A stretch of 64,000 bases of DNA from Paenisporosarcina sp050269735 (GTDB lineage: Bacteria > Bacillota > Bacilli > Bacillales_A > Planococcaceae), in contig NZ_JBNNIX010000001.1 in assembly GCF_050269735.1 (NCBI RefSeq), positions 372,001 to 436,000 of the forward strand, given 5' to 3'. The stretch's first letter is position 1, and each line of letters begins with the position of its first letter. Of this stretch, positions 16,040 to 25,021 are shown in pieces. The notes beneath the pieces are model-generated. The model saw only the letters and a list, made by a program, of their open reading frames with translations, searched no databases and was not told the DNA's origin. Both the position numbers and the translations under genes were made by a program.

Positions 16040-17695
16040 ATGAAGGTGGATGTAATTGTGGTAGGTGCGGGGCTTGCAGGATTAGTGGCAACGGCAGAGC
16101 TAACGGATGCGGGAAAAAGAGTTCTGCTGTTGGATCAAGAACCGGAAGCCTCTCTTGGAGGTCAGGCTTGGTGGTCATTCGGAGGGTTGTTTTTAGTGGA
16201 TTCGCCTGAACAACGTAGACTCGGGATTCATGATTCGCTTGAATTGGCGTGGCAGGATTGGCAAGGAGCTGCTGGTTTTGACAGGGAAGATGAAGACTAT
16301 TGGGGGCATCAGTGGGCACAGGCTTATGTTGAGTTTGCAACGGGAGAAAAAAGGGAGTGGCTGAAATCATTAGGCATTCGATTCTTTCCTGTGGTCGGAT
16401 GGGCAGAGCGTGGCGGCTACTTAGCAGAAGGTCATGGCAATTCCGTTCCGCGGTTTCACATTGTATGGGGTACGGGGCCAGGTATTGTCCGACCATTTGA
16501 AGAAAAAATGCGAAAAGCGATGGAAAACGGGCTGGTCGATTACCGTCCGAGACATCGGGTTGATGAGTTGTTGAAAGAAGGTGGAGCGGTTGTGGGAGTA
16601 AAAGGCGCCATTCTGGAACCGAGTGATGCAGGCAGAGGCGAGGCAAGCTCGAGAATCACAGTTGGTGAATTTAGTGAGAAAGCCAAAGCAGTTGTCGTGA
16701 CAAGTGGTGGGCTAGGGGCGAATTTTGATTTGATTCGTCAAAACTGGCCGGCCAGGTTAGGGAAGGCGCCAGCTCGCATGATTTCTGGAGTGCCTGCCCA
16801 TGTGGATGGACGGATGCTTGGAATCACCGAAGCGGCTGGAGGAAGAATCGTCAATCGTGACCGCATGTGGCATTATACCGAAGGGATTACAAACTGGAAT
16901 CCGGTTTGGGCAAAACATGGGATACGTATACTGCCAGGACCTTCTTCACTATGGTTTGACGCAACCGGGAAACGTTTCCCGGCACCGAATTTCCCTGGGT
17001 TTGATACACTCGGAACACTTGAAGCCATTCAAAAGACGGGCTTTGACTATTCATGGTTTGTGCTAACACAAAAAGTCATTGAAAAAGAATTTGCATTATC
17101 AGGCTCCGAGCAAAATCCTGATTTGACTGGAAAGAGTATTCGCCAGGTGCTGGCACGTATTTTACCAGGTCCAACTGCGCCAGTTAGAGCCTTCATGGAA
17201 AAAGGCGAAGATTTTATAGTGGCCGATACTTTGGAAGAATTGGTTCAAGGGATGAATCGTTTAACTGGAGATGGACTCATTCAAGTGGATGAAATGAAGC
17301 GCCAAATTATAGCACGAGACCGTGAAATGGATCATACCTTCACAAAAGATTTACAAGTAACAGCACTTCGTGGTGCGAGAAACTACATAGGGGACAAATT
17401 GATTCGCGTCGCTTCTCCCCATAAATTCTTAGACTCGAAATATGGACCGTTGATTGCGGTACGATTGAATATCATCAGTCGTAAAACACTCGGCGGTCTG
17501 CAAACAGATTTGTCTGGCCGTGTGTTGAATACGGAAGGAGAACCGGTTCCGGGTTTATACGCTGCGGGTGAAGTAAGTGGTTTTGGCGGTGGTGGAGTTC
17601 ATGGATACCGCTCTCTCGAAGGGACGTTCCTTGGGGGATGTCTGTTTACGGGAAGACAGGTGGGAAGGGCATTGTCTGAGATTGAACACGATTAA
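16040..17695 (+). CDS. FAD-binding dehydrogenase (fumarate reductase/KstD-like)
   Basis: A 551-residue flavoprotein. The N-terminal VIVVGAGLAGLVATAELTDA is a dinucleotide-binding fold, followed by GGQAWWSFGGLF; the C-terminus has GLYAAGEVSGFGGGG then HGYRSLEGTFLGGCL, the FAD-closing motif of the fumarate reductase/3-ketosteroid dehydrogenase-like family annotated as 'FAD-binding dehydrogenase'. Substrate unknown. The start at 16040 (GGGGTG upstream) is preferred over 15881, since the extra residues before MKVDVIVV are not conserved-looking. Confidence 0.85.
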   Translation: MKVDVIVVGAGLAGLVATAELTDAGKRVLLLDQEPEASLGGQAWWSFGGLFLVDSPEQRRLGIHDSLELAWQDWQGAAGFDREDEDYWGHQWAQAYVEFATGEKREWLKSLGIRFFPVVGWAERGGYLAEGHGNSVPRFHIVWGTGPGIVRPFEEKMRKAMENGLVDYRPRHRVDELLKEGGAVVGVKGAILEPSDAGRGEASSRITVGEFSEKAKAVVVTSGGLGANFDLIRQNWPARLGKAPARMISGVPAHVDGRMLGITEAAGGRIVNRDRMWHYTEGITNWNPVWAKHGIRILPGPSSLWFDATGKRFPAPNFPGFDTLGTLEAIQKTGFDYSWFVLTQKVIEKEFALSGSEQNPDLTGKSIRQVLARILPGPTAPVRAFMEKGEDFIVADTLEELVQGMNRLTGDGLIQVDEMKRQIIARDREMDHTFTKDLQVTALRGARNYIGDKLIRVASPHKFLDSKYGPLIAVRLNIISRKTLGGLQTDLSGRVLNTEGEPVPGLYAAGEVSGFGGGGVHGYRSLEGTFLGGCLFTGRQVGRALSEIEHD

Positions 17696-17797
17696 TTAAA
17701 CTTATTACCTGGTATATTCGAAAGTGGGATTTTTCCATATTGAATGCATAAAATGTGAAGAGTTTTTGTATTTCAAGCTTTTGAAGGGAGCAAATGT

Positions 17798-18070
17798 ATG
17801 AAACGGTTTAAATTTTTTTTCTTATCATTCCTACAAGAACCGTTATGGTTTAAGTTACTGGTTTTAACCACTTTCTTCGCATCAGTTATTTTTAGTAGCA
17901 CTTTTTTCTCTTATAATGCCTATTACGATAGTGGTTCCAAGGTGGCAGCAGCGATTTTTCTTGGAGCCTATGGTTTTAAGCTGAGGAGAATCCGCAAGTA
18001 TTCGATCCCTTTATTTATCTTATCAGGGATAAGTTTATATCTTGCTTGGTATTATGCTAGTAACGCTTAA
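17798..18070 (+). CDS. Small membrane protein, unknown
   Basis: A 90-residue protein with a Lys/Phe-rich start and about three hydrophobic segments (residues 17-38, 48-56, 70-86). GAAGGGAG lies before the ATG. It is followed by a terminator, so a real transcription unit is likely. No family recognised. Confidence 0.65.
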   Translation: MKRFKFFFLSFLQEPLWFKLLVLTTFFASVIFSSTFFSYNAYYDSGSKVAAAIFLGAYGFKLRRIRKYSIPLFILSGISLYLAWYYASNA

Positions 18071-18088
18071 ATGATTGAACATATTGGA

Positions 18089-18125
18089 AACGTCTGTCCT
18101 CATTTTGGGGGCAGACGTTTTTTTG
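18089..18125 (+). terminator. Terminator
   Basis: AACGTCTG / CAGACGTT stem (18089-18096, 18112-18119) with a T-run, after the small membrane-protein gene. Confidence 0.85.
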
Positions 18126-18136
18126 TCGTCAAATTG

Positions 18137-18290
18137 ATTTTGTGCAACCTGGATACGCATTTTGTCTACCTGGATAGCCGAACTGTCTACCTGGACACTT
18201 GTTCTGTCTACCTGGAGTGCAAAACTGTCTACCTGCAACCGCGAACTGTCTACCTAGACCCTCACTCTGTCAACCTGGACAAGTATTCTC
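18137..18290. repeat. Array C: seven 21-bp units with core CTGTCTACCTGG
   Basis: CCTGG (or a one-base variant) occurs at 18148, 18169, 18190, 18211, 18232, 18253 and 18274, strictly every 21 bp. The first unit is the variant ATTTTGTGCAACCTGG, matching the boundary unit of arrays B and D. The core is the complement of the array B core. The 8-nt stretches between cores all differ, unlike array B. It lies downstream of a terminator and about 230 bp before brnQ. Confidence 0.93.
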
Positions 18291-18392
18291 ACCTCTAAAG
18301 CCACATAGATTGCTGAGCGGAGATTATTTTGTTTCCAGAGAATCTAATTAGGTGGACGTTCACAGTAATTAAATAAAAATTTTAAATATTTT

Positions 18393-18408
18393 ATGCAATA
18401 TATTGCAT
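18393..18408. promoter_or_regulatory. Palindromic operator 1 upstream of brnQ
   Basis: ATGCAATATATTGCAT is a perfect 16-bp palindrome, 113 bp before brnQ. It matches the site before the nearby GntR gene, so it is a likely operator of that regulator. Confidence 0.6.
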
Positions 18409-18453
18409 TTCATTCTAAAAGAGAGTAGGATTACTGACAGTAATAGTTTCAGT

Positions 18454-18467
18454 ATGCAATATATCGC
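18454..18467. promoter_or_regulatory. Operator 2 upstream of brnQ
   Basis: ATGCAATATATCGC repeats the left and central part of operator 1, 61 bp further downstream, about 54 bp before the brnQ start, overlapping the expected promoter. Confidence 0.55.
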
Positions 18468-18520
18468 TAACAAAGATAAATCTATAAACAGAATGATAGT
18501 ATGCCAGGAGGTAATAGAAA

Positions 18521-19879
18521 ATGGATAAAAAATTGTCTTTATCAGCCTACTCCTTTATTGGATTGATGCTGTTTGCTTTATTTTTTGGTGCTGGAAACTT
18601 AATTTTCCCGGCAACACTTGGCCAAAATGCAGGCTCTAATGTGTGGCTCGCAGTCGGTGGCTTCTTGTTAACTGGTATTGGATTGCCGTTTCTTGGCATT
18701 CTTGCAATGGGGTATTCAGGTAGTCGAAGTTTACAGGACCTTGCTAGTCGCATTCACCCTGTCTATGGGATCATTTTCACTGCTTTGTTGTATTTGACCA
18801 TTGGACCGTTATTCGCCATTCCGAGAACGGGCGCTGTTTCTTATGATATTGGCGTGGCTCCATTTTTAGGTGCAGGTCATGAGCAAATCGGACTGCTTGT
18901 CTTTACCTTTATTTTCTTTGCTGTAACACTTTGGTTATCCCTGAATCCGTCTAAAATGGTTGACCGTATCGGGAAGTTATTATCGCCAGCTATATTAGTT
19001 CTGCTTGGCATTTTGCTTGTCATGGTGATCGTCAATCCGCTAGGTTCCATTCAGGCGCCACAGGAATCGTATGCTAAAGGGGCTTTCATGAAAGGCTTCA
19101 CAGAAGGCTATAATACGATGGATGCATTGGCGTCACTAGTATTTGGGATTATCGTTATTGATATCATTCGGAAAATGGGTGTTAAATCCACTCGAGGCAT
19201 TTTAAAAGCTACTGCTAAAGCAGGCGGAGTAGCTACGATTTTACTTGGTGTGATTTATGTTGGGATTGCCTATTTAGGGGCAACGAGTACTGAAATGTTT
19301 GGCTTGTTTGAAACAGGTGGACCAGTGCTTTCAAATACTGCCTCGTATTATTTTGGGACATTCGGCACGCTCTTTATGGCAGTCATTATTTTTCTTGCGT
19401 GTTTAACAACCAGTATTGGACTGATCACAGCATGTGGGGAGTATTTCCATAGTCTGTTCCCAAATGTAAGTTATAAATTATTTACCATCGGTTTTTCTGT
19501 ATTTTCATTTATCATCGCTAATTTCGGGTTATCAAATATTATCACCTACTCCGTTCCGGTATTAATGTTCTTGTATCCATTGGCAATTGTTTTAATTATC
19601 CTGACGTTCGCATCACCATTGTTCAAGCACTCTCGTTTGGTCTATGTTTCTGCGACCGTTGTGACATTACTGGTGAGTAGTGTGGATGCATTGAAAACAC
19701 TATGTACATCATTAAATATGGAGTATTTCGAATGGATGAAACCGATTATTTCGTTTTATGAAAGCCATTTACCTTTTTACAGCCAAGGTCTTGGCTGGCT
19801 GATCCCTGCTCTCATCGTCATGATGGTTACAGGAATTCTGGCTTATGTAAAAAAAGTTTCATTCGCTTATGCACAGTAA
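18521..19879 (+). CDS. brnQ: Branched-chain amino acid transporter BrnQ
   Basis: A 452-residue LIVCS-family carrier that imports Leu, Ile and Val with Na+ or H+. About 12 membrane helices are seen; family motifs are LFFGAGNLIFPATLGQ (residues 20-35), the IGPLFAIPRTGAVSYD region near 95 and GYNTMDALASLVFG near 200. AGGAGG at 18506-18511 fixes the start. Two palindromic sites upstream match one before the convergent gntR gene, so repression by that GntR protein is likely. Confidence 0.95.
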   Translation: MDKKLSLSAYSFIGLMLFALFFGAGNLIFPATLGQNAGSNVWLAVGGFLLTGIGLPFLGILAMGYSGSRSLQDLASRIHPVYGIIFTALLYLTIGPLFAIPRTGAVSYDIGVAPFLGAGHEQIGLLVFTFIFFAVTLWLSLNPSKMVDRIGKLLSPAILVLLGILLVMVIVNPLGSIQAPQESYAKGAFMKGFTEGYNTMDALASLVFGIIVIDIIRKMGVKSTRGILKATAKAGGVATILLGVIYVGIAYLGATSTEMFGLFETGGPVLSNTASYYFGTFGTLFMAVIIFLACLTTSIGLITACGEYFHSLFPNVSYKLFTIGFSVFSFIIANFGLSNIITYSVPVLMFLYPLAIVLIILTFASPLFKHSRLVYVSATVVTLLVSSVDALKTLCTSLNMEYFEWMKPIISFYESHLPFYSQGLGWLIPALIVMMVTGILAYVKKVSFAYAQ

Positions 19880-19897
19880 ATATGATTTTTTTAAACG

Positions 19898-19939
19898 AAA
19901 ACCCCAAATCTCTTAAGTACTTTTGAGATTTGGGGTTTT
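19898..19939. terminator. Bidirectional terminator between brnQ and gntR
   Basis: A 15-bp perfect stem AAAACCCCAAATCTC / GAGATTTGGGGTTTT (19898-19912, 19925-19939). Confidence 0.92.
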
Positions 19940-19945
19940 ACTTAT

Positions 19946-20611
19946 TTAGTATAGATCTTCACGCGTATAAAATTCTTCAATCGCACGCAGCCAATTATCT
20001 CTCATTACTTTAGAGACGCTTGTAGCATCGCGTTTTTTCATCAAGTCGATGATGGTTGCATGCTCCTGAATCGAGTGGTTCGTCAAGACAATTGAATTAT
20101 GGAAGAACAAGCGACGTACATGGGCTTGGAGATTAGCAACCATTGACTTTATGTATGGGTTATTTGCAGCATCCACAATAATCTGATGAAATTCTTCATC
20201 AATTTTCAAAGCTGAAAAATAATCTTTTATCTGAATTGCTTTTGAAAATCGCTCATTCGTATCTTCCATCTTATGTATCGTTTCATCATCTAAATTAGCG
20301 ATGGCCAACTCTGCAGACAGGGCTTGCAGTGAAGCCAGTGGAGGAAGTAGATCCTTAATATCTTCCTTTTTTACAGTAGTGACCTGCGTTGCTTTCCCTG
20401 GGAACATTTCAACAAATCCTTGGACTTCAAGCAATTGTAACGACTCTCGAATAGGTGTGCGGCTGACGCCCAATGCTTGCGCCAATTCCGTATCATTCAA
20501 TTTTTCTTCAGGACGTAAAGTGCCGTCGATGATCCATTGCTGCAATTGATTGAAAGCATTCTCTTTCGCAGAGATGCGAATAGGTTTGGCGTGATTAATG
20601 GGTATCGGCAT
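19946..20611 (-). CDS. GntR family regulator with FCD domain
   Basis: A 221-residue regulator: N-terminal winged helix (LRPEEKLNDTELAQALGVSR then TPIRESLQLLEVQGFV, about residues 32-67) and an all-helical FCD effector domain with conserved His (EEFHQIIVDAANNP near residue 143 and SIQEHATIIDLM near 185). FCD members bind small carboxylates, often with a metal. Operator-like palindromes occur in its own upstream region and twice before brnQ, so autoregulation and control of amino-acid uptake are inferred. The RBS is weak. Confidence 0.9.
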   Translation of the reverse strand: MPIPINHAKPIRISAKENAFNQLQQWIIDGTLRPEEKLNDTELAQALGVSRTPIRESLQLLEVQGFVEMFPGKATQVTTVKKEDIKDLLPPLASLQALSAELAIANLDDETIHKMEDTNERFSKAIQIKDYFSALKIDEEFHQIIVDAANNPYIKSMVANLQAHVRRLFFHNSIVLTNHSIQEHATIIDLMKKRDATSVSKVMRDNWLRAIEEFYTREDLY

Positions 20612-20688
20612 ACTTGAAACAACCTTTCGTATCTTGAAATAATATGTACAAAAATGTGGTTTTTTCCATTATACAACAAATACTCTGT

Positions 20689-20704
20689 ATGTGATATATC
20701 GCAT
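20689..20704. promoter_or_regulatory. Palindromic operator upstream of gntR
   Basis: ATGTGATATATCGCAT is a 16-bp near-perfect palindrome (one mismatched pair), 78 bp before the GntR gene. It shares ATGnnATATATnGC with both sites upstream of brnQ. Confidence 0.6.
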
Positions 20705-20809
20705 TCTTTCATTCCTATTTTGTGAAATTTTAAGTAATAAATAGTGACGAATAACGCCACACTGAGGAAGAAGTAAAAACAGGTGGGCATAATTACCAGT
20801 GAGGTTGGA

Positions 20810-21367
20810 ATGATTATATTTGAATTCATGCCAGGCTTCTCGTACACTGACCTATTCATTAGAGACTGGAAAGCGGGTGGCGTAATGTTTGGATTTAACG
20901 ATATGTGGAAATTTTTCTTTTCTTTTTTCCTTGTAATGCCTCTTGTGACAATTCTCCATCAGATGGGACATATGTTTTTCGCACGCATTTTTGGTGGGGA
21001 AGTGAATATGCACATTGGCTCGGGGAAAGTTTTGACGAAGATAGGGCATCTTCATATTCGACGTTTGTACTTTTATGATGGTTGGTGTGAATACATTGCT
21101 CTAGCTAAAAAAGGGAGCAGATGGCAGCTGATTTTGGTCTATTTAGGTGGATCGATTTTTAATCTGACTAGTATTTTACTTTTAAATGGCTTAATTTTGG
21201 TACGGGAATTGGATCCTGGGATATTCGTGTATCAATTCGTTTATTTTTCTTTCTATTTCATTTTCTTTTCCCTTTTTCCCATTTGGCATGGGGAGAACCC
21301 GAGTGACGGAATGGCTGTTTGGAATCTCATTCGCAAGAAACCGTTCAAAAATAATCCGACAATGTAA
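20810..21367 (+). CDS. M50-like membrane protein with degenerate HQMGH motif
   Basis: About 185 residues and four membrane helices. The first helix ends in ILHQMGHMFFARIFGG, which matches the M50/site-2-protease zinc motif HExxH followed by x5-FG, but with Gln (codon CAG) in place of the catalytic Glu. The C-terminal FPIWHGENPSDGMAVW matches the second M50 motif, which carries the third zinc ligand Asp. Fold assignment is moderately sure; proteolysis is doubtful. Start is uncertain: GTG 20783, ATG 20810 (weak GAGG) and ATG 20885 are all possible. Confidence 0.65.
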   Translation: MIIFEFMPGFSYTDLFIRDWKAGGVMFGFNDMWKFFFSFFLVMPLVTILHQMGHMFFARIFGGEVNMHIGSGKVLTKIGHLHIRRLYFYDGWCEYIALAKKGSRWQLILVYLGGSIFNLTSILLLNGLILVRELDPGIFVYQFVYFSFYFIFFSLFPIWHGENPSDGMAVWNLIRKKPFKNNPTM

Positions 21368-21477
21368 CGCTATTTCGGAATGTGCATCCAGACGTTTTTT
21401 ACATTCAGTTCTGGGTAAATAAGATAAGTGATGGTTTTTGTAAATGATAGAAACAATAAATGCCAGGAGGAATACAC

Positions 21478-22137
21478 ATGACTAAGAAAATATTAATGGT
21501 ATTAACAAGTGCAGACCAAATGGGTGACGATAAATCAACAGGAACATGGCTTTCCGAATTTGCAGATGCCTATTTAGAATTCAAAAAACAAGGTTATGAT
21601 GTAACAATCAGTAGTATTAAAGGTGGCAAAGCGCCTGTAGATCCAGGCAGTATCGATGAGAATACACCTCAAGAAATTTTGGATGCAGAGAAATATTTAG
21701 CGGATACAGTATCAATTGAGGAAGTGGAAATGGGCGATTATGATGTCATTTTCCTTCCAGGTGGTCACGGGACAATGTGTGACTTCCCTGAAAATCAAAA
21801 ATTACAATCGCTACTGCGAGAATTTACTGAAGCCGATAAGTACGTCGTTTCAGTATGCCATGGTCCTGCTGGATTAGTTGGTCCAACTCTTTCAAATGGG
21901 GAACCCTTGGTTAAAGGAAAACGTGTAAGTGCGTTTACCGACGCTGAAGAACGCGACACTACTTTTGATTCGCTAATGCCATTTTTATTGGAAAGCAAGT
22001 TGCGTGAACTTGGAGCAACGGTAGAAACAGCACCAAATTGGTCGGAGAAAGCTGTGGTGGATGGCAAATTAATTACCGGGCAAAATCCTCAATCTACTCC
22101 ATTGGTCGTTAAAGAGTTAATTAAACAATTAGGATAA
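21478..22137 (+). CDS. DJ-1/PfpI family type 1 glutamine amidotransferase-like protein
   Basis: A 219-residue protein of the DJ-1/PfpI superfamily, Hsp31-like subgroup. It shows the nucleophile elbow SVCHGPAGL (Cys about residue 118), the FLPGGHGTMCDFPEN stretch near 91 with the acidic partner residue, and a C-terminal GKLITGQNPQS segment. Relatives act as glyoxalase III, deglycases or chaperones. AGGAGG at 21465-21470 fixes the start at 21478. A hairpin (22144-22169) follows, with a poor T-run. Confidence 0.9.
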   Translation: MTKKILMVLTSADQMGDDKSTGTWLSEFADAYLEFKKQGYDVTISSIKGGKAPVDPGSIDENTPQEILDAEKYLADTVSIEEVEMGDYDVIFLPGGHGTMCDFPENQKLQSLLREFTEADKYVVSVCHGPAGLVGPTLSNGEPLVKGKRVSAFTDAEERDTTFDSLMPFLLESKLRELGATVETAPNWSEKAVVDGKLITGQNPQSTPLVVKELIKQLG

Positions 22138-22311
22138 AAAGCAGGGCTGCACATATTAGTGTGCAGTCCTTGGTTATTATAATTAAGTCTTGGCTTTTTC
22201 AAGTGAACAGTGAAAAGGCTATTTTTTGTGAATTGAAAAATTAGTGAATCTCGTTTAATTCATGTTAAGATGGTGCAATCATTCATTTGGACGGAATATA
22301 AAGGAGTTTTT

Positions 22312-22938
22312 ATGAAAAATCGTAGTATTGTCGCTGTATTTTACTTAGTTGGCTTAACGTTTCTGTCTTTGGGCATTAGTTTAATGATATTGGCTGATTT
22401 AGGTGCAGGTCCTTGGGATGCCATGTATGTTGGACTGAACAATCTATTTGGTTTAAGTGTCGGTACGTGGATCTTTATTGTGGGCATTTTACTCATTTTC
22501 ATCAATGCGCTGCTACTAAGAGAACGAATTGATATTTCAGCTGTGATACCGGTAGTAACGATTGGTTTTATGATTGATTTTTGGTTGTTATTTGTTTTTG
22601 CTAATTACCAGGCACCAATTCTTCCGATTCGATTTGCGATGCTTGTTGGCGGTGTTGCAGTAATCGCTGTGGGTATCGCTTGTTATCTGCAATCTACCAT
22701 TGCACGCAATCCTATGGATACCTTGATGATGGCGATTCAAACTATGACTGGAAAAAGCATGGCTGTATCAAAAACGATGATGGAGCTAGGTGTGTTGGTC
22801 ATTGCTTTCATTCTCGGCGGACCTATTGGATTGGGAACAATCTTTGTTGCTCTCTTAATCGGTCCAATGATTCAGTTCTTCTATCGTCCGGTAACAAAAT
22901 TCCGTGAGCGTTTATGTAAAGAGTCTGTACTGCAATAG
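22312..22938 (+). CDS. YczE/YyaS/YitT family membrane protein
   Basis: A 208-residue protein with five to six hydrophobic segments. LADLGAGPWDAMYVGL near residue 25 and ARNPMDTLMMAIQ near residue 135 are the two repeated family motifs of YczE-like integral membrane proteins, whose transport or assembly role is unclear. AAAGGAG precedes ATG 22312; the in-frame ATG at 22270 has no RBS. Convergent with the reductase gene across a terminator. Confidence 0.87.
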   Translation: MKNRSIVAVFYLVGLTFLSLGISLMILADLGAGPWDAMYVGLNNLFGLSVGTWIFIVGILLIFINALLLRERIDISAVIPVVTIGFMIDFWLLFVFANYQAPILPIRFAMLVGGVAVIAVGIACYLQSTIARNPMDTLMMAIQTMTGKSMAVSKTMMELGVLVIAFILGGPIGLGTIFVALLIGPMIQFFYRPVTKFRERLCKESVLQ

Positions 22939-22944
22939 ATATAC

Positions 22945-22983
22945 AAAAGAGCAGTGAATTCATAGTGAATTCACTGCTCTTTT
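22945..22983. terminator. Bidirectional terminator
   Basis: An 18-bp perfect stem (22945-22962 with 22966-22983, AAAAGAGCAGTGAATTCA) with a 3-nt loop. Confidence 0.92.
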
Positions 22984-23008
22984 TTCTGTCCATAATTCCT
23001 CTTCCGAC

Positions 23009-23992
23009 TTAATGCGAAAATAAATCGGTTGAATGCTTCATGTGTTTCTTGGTTTCTGGGTCCACAAAGTGTTTCGCGGAATTAATGGCAATTGGTGCTT
23101 CGCCAAATCCACAAACGATTAGTTTAACTTTGCCATCATACGTGTTGCTGTCACCGACGGCATATACACCAGGTAGTGTCGTTTCCATTTTGGAATTGAC
23201 TTTGATTGCGTGTTTATCCATATCCATGCCCCAATTTTTCATGTTCCCGATATGTGATCGGAATCCATAATTGACGATGACATGATCGGCTTTTAACAAT
23301 TCAATCGTACCATCTGAATTACGTACAGCCACATGTGTGAAATTATCACCTTCAGGCTCAAAGTGATCCACTACAAATGGTGTCTTGATGACTACAGATG
23401 ATTGTTGGAGCAATTCCAGGCTATGCTCATGTGCACGGAAAGAATCGCGTCGATGAACCAACGTTACTGAGTTTGCAATGGGTTCAAGCATGAGAGCCCA
23501 ATCGACAGCTGAATCACCGCCACCAAACAATACAACGTCTTTTCCTGCAAATTTGCCCATATCATCCACAAAATAATGTAGTTGGGTACCTTCGTATTTG
23601 GCTGCTTCTTCATGTTCCAGTCGCTTCGGTTCAAATGCGCCATTTCCAGTTGTGAAAATGACTGATTTTGTTAAATGAGTCTCTTTTTCAGTTGTTAGTT
23701 GCCATGTGCCATCATCCAGTCTTGTCATATCTTCTACGGATTGATCTGTGACGATAGTGGGAGAGAAAATGGATAATTGCTCAGATAAATTGGCTACTAA
23801 ATCTTTTGCACGTACTTTAGGGAAACCGGCAATATCATATATGTATTTTTCGGGGTAAAGTGCCGTTAATTGGCCGCCGACATTAGGTAAACTTTCGATA
23901 ATCTTGACCGACATTTGGCGCATGCCGCCGTAAAAAGCTGTGAATAATCCAGTAGGACCAGCGCCTACTATGGTAACGTCATAAACTTTCAT
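23009..23992 (-). CDS. Ferredoxin--NADP reductase (YumC type)
   Basis: A 327-residue thioredoxin-reductase-like flavoprotein: FAD-binding VTIVGAGPTGLFTAFYGGMR at the N-terminus, NADPH-binding VVLFGGGDSAVDWAL near residue 160, and GVYAVGDSNTYDGKVKLI near 280. The CxxC redox motif of thioredoxin reductase is absent, as expected for TrxR-like FNR. It reduces ferredoxin or flavodoxin from NADPH. ATG 23992 has AAGGGG 10 bp upstream; the in-frame ATG at 24037 lacks one. Confidence 0.92.
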   Translation of the reverse strand: MKVYDVTIVGAGPTGLFTAFYGGMRQMSVKIIESLPNVGGQLTALYPEKYIYDIAGFPKVRAKDLVANLSEQLSIFSPTIVTDQSVEDMTRLDDGTWQLTTEKETHLTKSVIFTTGNGAFEPKRLEHEEAAKYEGTQLHYFVDDMGKFAGKDVVLFGGGDSAVDWALMLEPIANSVTLVHRRDSFRAHEHSLELLQQSSVVIKTPFVVDHFEPEGDNFTHVAVRNSDGTIELLKADHVIVNYGFRSHIGNMKNWGMDMDKHAIKVNSKMETTLPGVYAVGDSNTYDGKVKLIVCGFGEAPIAINSAKHFVDPETKKHMKHSTDLFSH

Positions 23993-24127
23993 GAAAATCA
24001 AGCCCCTTGTCCATAAAGTGTCTAAAGTGTTTACCATAATTCTACCACTAACATTGGTGATGTAAGCAAAATCTCGTACATTTCAGTCGAAAGGATGAGA
24101 TGGCTTTAATGTTCAAGATAGTGAGTC

Positions 24128-24562
24128 TTATAAGAGTTTCTCCAAAATAATCTTATGTTTTCCTTTTGCATTCGTATACGTAGAAATGACGTCGAAACCA
24201 TATTTAATGTTGAGAATTAGCATCCCTTTTAAAGTGTTTGTAGACTTCGTTTGAACCGTTTTGTAGCCCGTTTCCATTAATAAAGTATGTTGAAGGGACA
24301 TTAGTTCCAATGCGATTCCCTGTTTACGAAAAGAGATGTGTACACCGCCAAGCCAACTATAGAATAAATCAGGGCGGAGTTCATATCCCATTTTAAAGCC
24401 GATTACTTCATCTCCTGAATAGGCAAGACAAGTCAGCAAGTTTGGCTTGTTTTGTAATTCGTGAAGTGACAGTTCTGAGCCTTCAAAAACGTGTTGGTGA
24501 AGTTGTTGAATGGCTTGCAGATGCTGTTTTTCAGGAATACCGTGAAAATAAATGAATTCCAT
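24128..24562 (-). CDS. GNAT family N-acetyltransferase
   Basis: A 144-residue GNAT-fold protein. The acetyl-CoA segment is VHISFRKQGIALELM (about residues 74-88, R-K-Q-G-I-A being the P-loop variant of R-x-x-G-x-G/A), preceded by the GFKMGYEL strand. Substrate unknown. GGAGG precedes the start. Monocistronic. Confidence 0.83.
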   Translation of the reverse strand: MEFIYFHGIPEKQHLQAIQQLHQHVFEGSELSLHELQNKPNLLTCLAYSGDEVIGFKMGYELRPDLFYSWLGGVHISFRKQGIALELMSLQHTLLMETGYKTVQTKSTNTLKGMLILNIKYGFDVISTYTNAKGKHKIILEKLL

Positions 24563-24706
24563 AAAGAACCTCCAATTGATGGTATAAAAATGCTTTCATA
24601 AGACATGATATAAAGGGTTTAACTGTGTTTTAAAAGTCTTATGTTTTTTCTTTGAACTGAAGGGAATAATAAACATAAGACGAAAATTCAGAAGGAGGCA
24701 TTACCC

Positions 24707-24970
24707 ATGAATGAAAAAGAGAAGTTTCCTGAATTCGAACCGGAACCTATAGAACTTGAAAAACGACAAAAACAGCAAGAAGAAAACGAAAAAGAAATGA
24801 AGCAAAATCAAAAGTTACATGATAACCGTGTTGCACAGGGTCAAAATAATCAACCTGATCCACAAAGTGAAAAGGACTTGAACAATCAATCCAATACCAA
24901 TCAAAATGAACAAGACTTGAATGATTTGACGCATGATATTGCAAATAAACAAGGCCGCAACTTCAATTAA
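24707..24970 (+). CDS. Small Gln/Asn/Glu-rich hydrophilic protein
   Basis: An 87-residue, highly charged, low-complexity protein with no hydrophobic stretch; residues 1-35 are Glu/Lys/Gln rich (EKRQKQQEENEKEMKQ), the rest Asn/Gln rich. Probably disordered. AAGGAGG precedes the ATG and a terminator follows, so it is expressed as its own unit. No family recognised. Confidence 0.7.
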   Translation: MNEKEKFPEFEPEPIELEKRQKQQEENEKEMKQNQKLHDNRVAQGQNNQPDPQSEKDLNNQSNTNQNEQDLNDLTHDIANKQGRNFN

Positions 24971-24977
24971 ATAAAGT

Positions 24978-25018
24978 AAATCCGCACACTCGAGAAATCG
25001 GATTGTGCGGATTTTTTA
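24978..25018. terminator. Bidirectional terminator
   Basis: Stem AAATCCGCACA / TGTGCGGATTT (24978-24988, 25004-25014) with T-run. Confidence 0.9.
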
Positions 25019-25021
25019 TGC

